This document shows, one piece after another, positions 7,133-16,100 of a stretch of 30,940 bases of DNA. The notes under the pieces were generated by a model. It saw nothing but the letters and a program-made list of their open reading frames with translations, made no database searches and had not been told where the DNA came from. The stretch lies in assembly GCA_029212275.1 (NCBI GenBank), contig JARGOI010000003.1, positions 1-30,940 of the forward strand. The letters run 5' to 3'. The number at the start of each line of letters is the position of its first letter. Position 1 is the first letter of the stretch. The position numbers and the translations under genes were made by a program. Source of the DNA: Thalassolituus sp. GTDB taxonomy: Bacteria; Pseudomonadota; Gammaproteobacteria; Pseudomonadales; Oceanobacteraceae.

Positions 7133-7150
7133 TATCCTCTTCGGGGTATA
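7133..7150. promoter_or_regulatory. HipB-type operator 1
   Basis: TATCC, 8 bases, then GTATA. The known E. coli HipB operator is TATCC-N8-GGATA, so this matches 9 of 10 fixed bases. It lies ~35 bases before the hipB remnant. Confidence 0.6.
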
Positions 7151-7159
7151 ATTTGATTC

Positions 7160-7177
7160 TGTCCCTAGAAGCGGATA
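7160..7177. promoter_or_regulatory. HipB-type operator 2
   Basis: TGTCC, 8 bases, then GGATA: again 9 of 10 fixed positions of the HipB operator. It lies 27 bp from operator 1 and 7 bases before the hipB start codon, the arrangement expected for autoregulation. Confidence 0.6.
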
Positions 7178-7183
7178 AACCAA

Positions 7184-7432
7184 ATGAAAGTCACCTCAAC
7201 CGAACTACTCTCTAGGGCGATGAAGCAGGCTAGAAAAAAGTAACAGCTCTCGCAGGCAGCAACGGCCGATAAAATAGGCACTAAGCAAGCAACCGTTTCG
7301 GCATTTGAGAATCATCTAGATGGAAGTCGTTTAGACACCTTATTCAAGCTACTGGCCTCCCTAGAACTTGAGTTGCACATAACTGAGCGCGGTGATCCTG
7401 CAGATAAAACTCAATGGGATAAGGAGTGGTAA
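7184..7432 (+). pseudogene. hipB: hipB antitoxin gene with an in-frame stop
   Basis: The frame from ATG 7184 encodes a HipB-type XRE repressor of 82 codons. It aligns with E. coli HipB from LLSRAMKQARKK through QLSQAATADKIGTKQATVSAFEN-like helices to LLASLELELHI and a terminal EW. HipB is a dimer that binds TATCC-N8-GGATA and neutralises the HipA kinase. Here codon 20 is TAA (7241-7243), just before the helix-turn-helix, so no functional protein is expected. hipA codons start at 7436, four bases after the hipB stop, as in an intact operon. Confidence 0.8.
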
Positions 7433-7435
7433 TCA

Positions 7436-7483
7436 ATGGCTGAACTCACGGTTGCGTTTAACTATTTCAGTTTGAGTGAGTGA
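7436..7483 (+). pseudogene. hipA: hipA remnant 1: start codon region only
   Basis: MAELTVAFN is the start of HipA in its expected place after hipB. It is joined at about 7460 to NYFSLSE and a stop. The same NYFSLS words recur at the far 3' end of the second hipA remnant (9917 onward). The first copy therefore looks like a hipA gene with nearly its whole body removed, its first codons fused to its tail. Confidence 0.6.
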
Positions 7484-7537
7484 CTTGAAATACAAGAAAT
7501 ACTAAAAGCACTATTTTTGAAGAAAGTGGGTATCTAG
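7460..7537 (+). repeat. Left copy of a 78-79 bp direct repeat
   Basis: It begins AACTATTTCAGTTTGAG, contains CTTGAAATACA and TTTTGAAGAAAGTGGG, and matches 9917-9995 at roughly 80% or more of positions. The two copies bracket rhuM and the longer hipA remnant. The divergence shows the duplication is old. Confidence 0.8.
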
Positions 7538-7699
7538 GAAGCTAGATTATTTGGCTTTGCCCTCTTGAACTATGAATGTAAGTAATCGCTGACATTTGCT
7601 AGGTAGTAAAGTGAGTGGCCAGTATACATATCCACGCATAGCTACCTTCTGGGTGACATATTTGGCAAGATGGCATTGGAAAAAAGGAGCGTAGAAACC

Positions 7700-8716
7700 A
7701 TGAGCGAATTGATTTTATATCGGTCAGAGGATGGCCAGACTCGCTTGCATCTTCGTGTGGATGAAGGTTCGGTCTGGCTGAGCCAGCTTGAGATTGCTGA
7801 ATTGTTTCAGACCACCAAACAGAATGTGTCGCTACATGCAAAGAACATCTTCGAAGATGATGAGCTTTCCAGAGATTCAGTTGTCAAGGAATCCTTGACA
7901 ACTGCCTCTGACGGTAAGAATTATCGCACTCAGCAGTACAATCTGGATCTGATTCTGGCGATTGGCTATCGCGTGCGCTCGTACCGTGGCGTGCAGTTCC
8001 GCCAGTGGGCAAGTACTCATCTCAAGGAGTTCTTGCTCAAGGGCTTTGTGATGGATGACGAGCGTCTGAAGAACCCCGGTGAGTGGGACTACTTCGATGA
8101 GCTGCTCGAACGCATCCGTGATATACGCGCTTCGGAAAAACGCTTTTATCAGAAGGTCAGAGACCTGTTTACACTGAGCTCCGATTATCAGGCCAACGAC
8201 CAGGCCTCTCACCTCTTCTTTGCCGAAGTGCAGAACAAGTTGATCTACGCCGTAACAGGCAATACTGCCGCCGAGTTGGTGGTCGACCGTGCTAATTCGT
8301 CACAGCCAAATATGTCACTGACTAGCTGGAAAGGGCCAAGGGTTCGTAAGCAGGATGTAATCATCGCGAAGAATTACCTCAGCACGGATGAGATAGATAC
8401 CTTGAATCGCCTTGTGGTGATTTTCCTCGAACAGGCCGAACTCAGGGTGAAACAGCGGCAGGATCTGACACTGAATTTTTGGCGTAACAACCTGGATAAA
8501 ATGCTTGATTTTAATGATCAGCCAATTCTTGGCGGCGCAGGCAAGGTTAGTCGTGAGCAGATGGAAGCATTGGTACATAAACGCTATGAAGAGTTTGATA
8601 GTCGGCGAAAACAGCAAGAGCGATTAGACGCCGATGTCGATGATCTGAAAGAGATCGAACAACTGGCGCAGAGCCTGAAACAGTCCGGAAAAAACGGTGG
8701 AAGTCCATCAGACTGA
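7700..8716 (+). CDS. rhuM: RhuM-family protein
   Basis: This 338-residue protein has the features of the RhuM family (virulence RhuM, first noted in Salmonella SPI-3; molecular role unsettled). The N-terminus has VWLSQLEIAELFQTTKQNVS, a DNA-binding-like helix pair, then the family's YNLDLILAIGYRVRSYRGVQFRQWA and LKEFLLKGFVMDDERLK. A helical C-terminal domain ends in a charged coiled coil (~300-330). The ATG at 7700 is preferred over the upstream in-frame ATG at 7670 because MSELILYR is the usual family start and AAGGAG lies ~12 nt ahead. It is full length with higher GC than its surroundings. It sits between hipA remnants, a typical genomic-island or defence-island setting. Confidence 0.88.
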   Translation: MSELILYRSEDGQTRLHLRVDEGSVWLSQLEIAELFQTTKQNVSLHAKNIFEDDELSRDSVVKESLTTASDGKNYRTQQYNLDLILAIGYRVRSYRGVQFRQWASTHLKEFLLKGFVMDDERLKNPGEWDYFDELLERIRDIRASEKRFYQKVRDLFTLSSDYQANDQASHLFFAEVQNKLIYAVTGNTAAELVVDRANSSQPNMSLTSWKGPRVRKQDVIIAKNYLSTDEIDTLNRLVVIFLEQAELRVKQRQDLTLNFWRNNLDKMLDFNDQPILGGAGKVSREQMEALVHKRYEEFDSRRKQQERLDADVDDLKEIEQLAQSLKQSGKNGGSPSD

Positions 8717-8731
8717 GTCATGTTGCGCGGT

Positions 8732-8772
8732 TATGAGTTTTCTATGAGTTTTCTATGAGTTTTCTATGAGTA
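8732..8772 (+). repeat. 11-bp tandem repeat, about 3.6 copies
   Basis: TATGAGTTTTC is repeated at 8732, 8743 and 8754, then TATGAGTA from 8765. It starts 15 bases after the rhuM stop. Copies are identical, suggesting recent slippage. Confidence 0.9.
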
Positions 8773-8789
8773 TTAGCGCTCATTGATAA

Positions 8790-9916
8790 GTTTTTTTGTG
8801 TATTCTTAACTTCTTTGAAAGCTTGTTACCTGATTCGGAATCCATTCAAACGAGAATACAGTCGAAATTTTGTGTCGCTAATAGTCATCCGTTTGATTTG
8901 TTGGCCGCGGTAGGGCGCGATTGTGTTGGCGCTATTCAGCTTTATCCTTTGGGCAAAACTATTTCCGATGTAAAACAGGTGATATCTGACCCGCTAACCG
9001 ACTCCGATATTGAACATCTACTATCAGGTTACCAGCAGGCAACTCTCGGCATGGATGATGACCATGACTTCCGTATCTCACTGGCTGATGCCCGAGAGAA
9101 GACAGCACTACTTTGGCATCAGGGCAGTTGGCAAAGACCATTAGGAAGTACACCGACCAGTCATATATTCAAATTACCCATCCGATTCTTAGAACCTCGT
9201 AATATCGATTTGCGCCTGAGTGGTGAAAACGAATTGCTGTGTCTGCAAATATTGAAGGAATATGGAGTGCCGGTACCGCACGCTCAATTGGCACAGTTCG
9301 GCACTCAAAAAGCGCTGATCGAAGAGCGCTTTGATCAACGTTGGTCGTCAGATAGGTAATCGTTAATGCGCCTTCCTCAGGAAGACTTTTGCCAAGCACT
9401 GTGGTTTCGCCAGCACTTAAGTATGAAAATCACGGTGGGCCAAGCATTCAAGAAGACATGAAACTGCTGTAAGGATCGTAAGCCTCAACGGCGACAGAGA
9501 GCTATTTTTCAAAGTTCAGATGTTCTACTGGCTATTATCCGCGATAAACGGCCATGCAAAGAATTTCAGTGTGTTTCTAGAACAGGATTCTGCTTATCGC
9601 ATGGCGCCCATTTATGATGTTATTTCTACTTATCCGTTAATGGCCCTAGGCAGCTTACCTGCTAAAAAAGAAAAATGGCGATGTCGCTAAAGGCAAAAAT
9701 CGTCACTATCATTGAGCAAAAATAAAACCTCGGCACTTTATCACCTCAGCCGAGCAGATTGGGTATTCGACTAAGCGAGCAATGGAGCTGATGAATGAAA
9801 TCGTTAGGATGTCGAAGGGAGTATTAGCTCGGCTTAAAGTAAACTAGCCCGAAGACTTTCCAGTGTAGGTGAGTCAATCAATTTTCGATGAAGTGACATC
9901 TCAGTCGCAAAGGCTG
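8790..9916 (+). pseudogene. hipA: hipA remnant 2: kinase toxin gene missing its start and broken
   Basis: From ~8790 (right after a TAA) to 9359 one frame encodes HipA from about residue 50 onward: NFFESLLPDSESI, SHPFDLLAAVGRD, DFRISLADAREKTALLW, TSHIFKLPI, LIEERFDQRW. Later HipA pieces follow in shifting frames with stops: RLPQEDFCQ, SPALKYENHGGPSI, MFYWLLSAINGHAKNFSVF, APIYDVIST, and C-terminal MNEIVRMSKGVLARL. HipA is a Ser/Thr kinase that phosphorylates GltX. Its catalytic DGHAKN motif reads NGHAKN here (codon AAC at 9547), so the catalytic Asp is lost. The gene is dead several times over. Confidence 0.85.
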
Positions 9917-9995
9917 AATTATTTCAGTTTGAGCGTGTAACTTGAAATACAGGCAACTATTAAAAGAACTACTTTTGAAGACAGTGGGTGTATAG
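9917..9995 (+). repeat. Right copy of the 78-79 bp direct repeat
   Basis: It matches 7460-7537 and includes the last hipA-like codons (NYFSLS) and the sequence after them. Shared landmarks are TATTTCAGTTTGAG, ACTTGAAATACA and CAGTGGGT. Confidence 0.8.
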
Positions 9996-10117
9996 AAAAT
10001 CAGTGACGATTCAGTTGGTAAATTAGGTCTGCTCACTTTCAGAAGAAGGTTGAATATTAAAAATTCATATTTAGGGGGTTTGGATCAATGTTTATCTATG
10101 GTATCTTTGCCGAAATT

Positions 10118-10123
10118 TATAAT
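10118..10123 (+). promoter_or_regulatory. Possible -10 element for the giant-protein operon
   Basis: TATAAT lies 51 bases before the start codon at 10174 in AT-rich DNA. No good -35 hexamer is found at 16-18 bp upstream, so this is only a candidate. Confidence 0.3.
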
Positions 10124-10173
10124 ATTACGGAATATTTGTCTTTATAAAACAAGGCATCTTTAAAGGAAATGAC

Positions 10174-13100
10174 ATGGAATCGTTGAAGAAATTTGCTTTG
10201 GCATTTTTTTGCCTATTATGCTTTACATCCCCGATAAAATCCTTCGCATATCTTTCAGGTAATTCTGATCAAGCTGCTGCTTGGTTAGGTCAGCAGCAAA
10301 TAGATGGACGCATTGTTGACAGTGAATTCTCAAAAGCTACTGAATACCAGTCTACTCTAGAGGCTTTGTTGAGTTTTCAAGATAATAAAAATCTTGGCAG
10401 TTTTGATCGTAGCTCTGCTATAAATTACGTGAAAAATCCAGAAGAAATAACAGCTGAGTATATAGCCAAAGCAGCTTCTTTAGGTATTCAATCAACGGCA
10501 GACGGGAAAAATTTACTTGCCGCATTATATGCTATGAAAAATGAAGATGGTGGTTTTGGCTATAGAGAAGATTATGGTAGTACTTCTCTTGACACAGGTT
10601 TTTCCCTCATTGCACTGAATCAATTAAATCAGCGAAATGGCTCCTTCAGTATGGGGGCAATATCCTATTTGATTAATCATCAGAATTCAGATGGAGGCTG
10701 GGGACTTTCTTATGAATCATTGCCTTACGTGACAGCAATTGTGATGCTGGCGTTGAAGCCCTTTGAGGAAATATATTCAGACGTACCTAGCCTGTTATCG
10801 GATGGACAGAGATTTCTTTTTTCGCAGTCATCAGTAGAAAAGGCATGGGGAGAAAATTTTTTAACAGCAATGTCTGCTTTGGCATTGATTCCTGTTTTGT
10901 CAAATCCTAATTTGATTGACGATAAGCTGAATGTTCTAGTCGATTCACAAAGTGATAACGGAAGTTGGGATCAAGATTCTTTTACTACAGCATTGGCAAT
11001 ACAATCTATAAATGCAAGGGAGGCTCGTAGAAGTCTTGGTGAAGAAGTTCAATTTGGTGGAATAAGTGGATTTGTATACAAAGCTGGTTCATCTGAACCT
11101 TTAATCGGTGTTGATATCAAGATTATTGAAATCGAAGGCTTATCAGTTATATCCAATTCTGATGGATATTTTTTCATTCCTAACATTCTCGAAGGTTCCT
11201 ATACTCTGCAAGCAAGTAAACCAGGTTTCGATAGTGCAAGCAGTGTTGTGAATGTCAAAGAAGGCCAAGTAACTGCTGCAGGCACTTTAATTCTTAATGT
11301 TGAGATTTCTAATGGAATCTTTAGAGGACAAATATTTGATGCAGTAACTCTTGAGCCTTTAAATTCTGCTCTTGTAACTCTTAATGGCACAAATTTTTAT
11401 TCCAGTTTTACTAATACAGACGGTGATTTTGAAATTACAGTCGTAGATTCTGATGCCGGTTCTTTTACAATTCAGAAAGATGGTTATGTGAGTCTTAACG
11501 GTAGTGCAACTATCGTTGCAGGTAAAATTACGGAGTTAAGACAGGGCATGCGAAGGGAGAATTCCTCTAGTAACGATGATCCTCTTGATATAGTTGGGAC
11601 GATAATCGATGGTACTACTAACTCTCCTATATCAGGTGCTACTTTTAGTCTTAATAATTCTTTATCTGTTTCTTCAAATTCTGACGGTACATTTGTTTTG
11701 CAAGCGGTGCCTCTTGGTTCATATCAGGTAAGTTTGTTAGCTCAAGGATATGTAACCCAACAATATAGTGTTGAAATAATCTCTGGAGCTTCAGGTGATT
11801 TAGGTACATTTGTTATGTATACGGAAACTGAATCTGAAGCCCCCATAGATATTGATGTATCTGGGATGGTTCTAGATGGAATTACCGGTAAACCGATATC
11901 AGATGCTCAGGTGGTACTTAGTATTGATGGTCAGTCAGTTATTTCATCTGAAAATGGAAGTTTTCAAATAAATGGCATTGAAGTATTATCATTTCAATTG
12001 AGTGTTACTGCTGAAGGTTATTCACCTGGTCAGTATAATATTCAGGCCTCATCCTTTGGTGATATTCAGGTAGTACTGAATGTTTCTCCAATACCAGAAA
12101 ACTCAGATCAAAATTCATCGCAATTATCAGGTGTGGTGACAAATTCTATTACGGGGGAAATTGTATCTAACGTAAATATTTCTATAGCGGATACAGGGAA
12201 TAGTACTTCGTCTGATATTAATGGTTTATATGAATTTAATGATATCAACGCACTAATGTTTGATCTGAATATTTCCGCTCCAGGTTACGGACGTATTACA
12301 CGATCTATCCAGTTTGCTGAAGTAGGGAATTATTTGTTAGATATTGAACTAGAGCCTATTGCATCAGATAGAATTCAAATTTTATCGATAAATTCGCCTA
12401 GTGATTGGCCAGCTAATACTACAGCTGAAATATCAGCAGAAGTAGTTAATCTGACTCAAGTTGTACAAAACGTTCTATTAATAGCAGAGGTTTTTGATAA
12501 TAATGGTGCTTCTGTGGCCGTTATTTCCCCCTTCTCTGAATTTAATGGAAATATAATAACTAGTGAGTTTGAATTTAACGCAGAAGAAAAAAAGAGGTTA
12601 ACGATACCTTGGGATACTGCGCAATTTCCACCGCAGCTATATCAAGTTGTTCTCAGGGCTGTCGAGCCTGGTAGTATTTTAGCTTCACAACCAAGAGGTA
12701 AGATAATCGCCGAAGGAAGTGGTTCTGTTATCTTGGTTAGTACGTCAGAAATTACAGGTATTCTTGATTTAACACCTCCATTAACGCAAGCTGGAGCCAC
12801 TACCCCTGTTGGTTTAAATGCAATAGTTCGAAATGCAGGCAATGTTCCATTTAATGCGCATGATATGGAACTTGAAATAATTAATGGTGAAACGAACGAA
12901 TTAATATATACCGATACTTTATTTTTACCTGGTCTAGAAGTTGGTCAAAATACGACACTTGATTTTGGTAGCTGGATACCAACACAAACGGGCGAGTTAA
13001 TAGTTACGATTAGGCCTCTAGATTTAAATATTAGTGGTCAGGTTACTGGAGGACTATATGTTGGTGACATAGCTCGTGGTGAGTTTACTGTTAATCCAGC

Positions 13101-16100
13101 TATCGTTTCTGAGGGTACTAAAACGGTTCAGGCACAAGTGTCACTTCAAGGTGTGGATACTCGAACAGGGTCTAGTACAGATCCTTTGTTTGATTTAGTT
13201 AAGGACTCTGTTCAGCGAGGTGGCAATTATGTTACTAAAGAAGGTGAAGCTTGGATTTCACGCAATCGATGTTTAGGTTGTCATATTCAGACGCAGAGCA
13301 GTTTTGGCCTGTCTTCATCATTAGATAAAGCAAATATCGGTAAGATATCAACAATTGCTATGTTTAATTCCATTGCTAGTAGTCAGCAAAAGCAAGGTGA
13401 ATTAATGGATAGACACCCTCAGTGGCCGATTGTGCAGACGGGCTTGGGTCTGTGGGCTATGTCCTCTTTTCCAAATAAGGAATTTTCTTTCAGAACAAAA
13501 TATAAAGCCGCGAAATATCTATATAGTCGTAAACTCACTTCGGGGAATAGTACATACTGGAGGTCCGAAAGAACCTCTCCAGGTTGGTGGAATGGTAATA
13601 CTTCTATAACTTCTATTATTGCTCACGGGTATGTAGATTTAATAAAATCAGCCGAAGATATTGATATATCTACTTTAACTGAACTTCAATTTGAGACCTC
13701 CGTCAGCATCGGTTCCGGTGATATACGAGATATTAAAATTTCGGATAATGGTGAAATATTTGTAATTAAATATTCAGGTGATATTGATCGAGTTAATATC
13801 GAAACGGGAGAAATATCCACATATATTTCAGGGCTTCCGTATGGTATTACTGGGCTTGCCAGGGGGGGGGATGGTGTTTTATATGTAGTCGGCGATAATC
13901 GACAATTGTTAAAAGTTAATACCGATTTAAGTTGGGAAGTGCTTTACTCTCAAAGTGGAATAATGCGTGATATTGAGATTGGAAAAGATGGCTTGCTTTA
14001 TGTATCGGATCAGCAAGGGGATCAGATATTAGTTTTTGATACAGAAGGTAATATACAAAGAAAAATTCAATCCGGATTATTCGCTAACCCTGAAGGCCTC
14101 GTTTTTGATAAAGACAATAACTTATTTGTATCAAGTTCAGATCGTTATAGTGTAGTACGTATTGCTTCTGATGATAGTGTTGAACTATATGCAGGTAGTC
14201 TTGCATATCGCCCATCGAGGATAGGTCTAGATGTTAATGGTGACTTAATTGTAGCGAGTTTATCAAAATATAATACACCAGCTGGTATGTATCGTATTAC
14301 TGAAGGTGGTTCGGCAGAGAGGGTTTCTTCTGGAAAAATCTATCGTGGTTTTGATACTTATAATGGTAACTCTTATGTTGTTGATAGATCAGAAGGCCGA
14401 TTAAATAAAATAACTTATATTCAACTTGATGTTAGTTTATTGAATAGCTTAAAAGCTGAAATTCCCCGAATGGCTAATTATTTCGAGAGCAGCTCTCGTT
14501 CTCAAGATAGAGATAATTCTGTATTAGCTATGAGGTTACAGGGAATGACAGTAGTTAGAGAGTTAATTGATGATCCTGTTCTTCTTGCAGATATTGATGC
14601 CGCAATCATTTTTATTGATGATTTGCTCCGCCAGCGTCAGAATTCTGATGGTGGGTGGGGAAGATATAATGGTCAGAGCAGCGATGCCTTAATAACTGCT
14701 TTAGTGGGTATTGCAGTTGACGGTACAAATCCTTCTCCTGACGACCCTGCCGTTCGCAATACCATACAACATTTACTGAACAAACAAAGTTCAGATGGGT
14801 CTTGGTACAACTCTAATAACGGCCTCGGCACCCGTTTGGCAGCTACTAGTTTAATTATGGCATACATGCCAAAAGCCTTGGATCGTTTGGGTGGTATTAA
14901 TGTGGATTTACGTCTCACATTTTCTGAAAACGTTCTCCCCGAAGCTTTTTCAATTTCCCCTAGTGAAATAATCCAAGATACTTTAAACAATACGGAATAT
15001 GTTTGGTCAATTGATGGAGTGACTGATAGCGGACGTGATATTAAATTTGATCTTGAGTTATTCGACATGGAGTTGAATGAAGTTCGAGCGGCTGCCACTA
15101 ATGCCTATATCGAATTTGATAATTCCTTCACTGATGAGCGATTGCGTGTTGACTTAAAGATTCCAGAAATTACTGCTAGAAGTGAACTACAGCTAGTTCA
15201 GGTATCTTCTGACAAAGCAATTTATCAGGCAAATGAAGATGTGACTATTACTGCCATAATCAGTAATACAGGTTCAACTATGGCTTCGGGCGACGTAGTT
15301 ATTAGTATCATTCCATCTGGTTATGAAAATCCACTGGCAACTTTATCACCATTTTCAGTTATCGATGTGCCTGCTGATACTAATAGAACAGTTAATGATA
15401 AATGGAACACAGGTACAACTTTTGTAGGCGACTATATAATTAAAGCTGAATTGTTTGATTTAGAGGGGAGGCCTTTATCAGAGCAAATAACCCAAATTAC
15501 AATTTCCGCACCTGCTGCTGCAGTTAATACATTCGTTAGCACTGATAAGCCTGTTTATACTTCTTGGGACAGCGCTTTGATTATTGGTCAAGTTCAGAAT
15601 GTTGCTGTTAATGCCTCATTGGACTCTTTCGTGGCGGAAATGAAGGTATCTGATCCGCAGAGTAATGTGATTTTTACAGAAAATAGGATTGTTAATTCGT
15701 TATCGCCATCGACGATACAACAATTTAATTTCTACCTGCCATTGTCTGGTGCTATAGAAGGCCAATATCAGGTGACTTGGACGGCTAAGGATTCCGCATC
15801 TGGTAACAGTTTGAGTGAAAGCATTACTCAATTTAAAGTTCTTCGTCGAGAAATTCAAGATTTACTTGGGAGTGTGACGGCTACTAATGATCGTATCTTT
15901 CATAACGGTACCAATCAGTGTCATTTTGACTTGCTAAATCGAGGCAATGCTGGATTTGATAGCCTACAGATAGCAACTAGCATATTAAATGTGGAAAGTG
16001 AGCAACTGGTTTTGCGAGAGGAAACCACGCTACCCCTATCACCTTCTGAAAATAAACAGCTGCAAATGCAATTTGAAGCAACGGGTAAACCATATGGTGG

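Noticed and set aside
7460..9995. Transposon insertion with target-site duplication
   Set aside because: The 78-79 bp repeats are too long and too diverged for a target duplication, contain hipA-derived sequence, and no transposase or terminal inverted repeats are seen.
10030..10173. Riboswitch in the leader of the giant gene
   Set aside because: A GGGGG-rich AT leader was checked by eye for c-di-GMP riboswitch motifs; none of the conserved elements are present.
14673..15098. 141-codon minus-strand frame within the giant gene
   Set aside because: It is antisense to a well-supported domain (the toroid motif SDGGWG lies on the plus strand), with no domain or start signal of its own.
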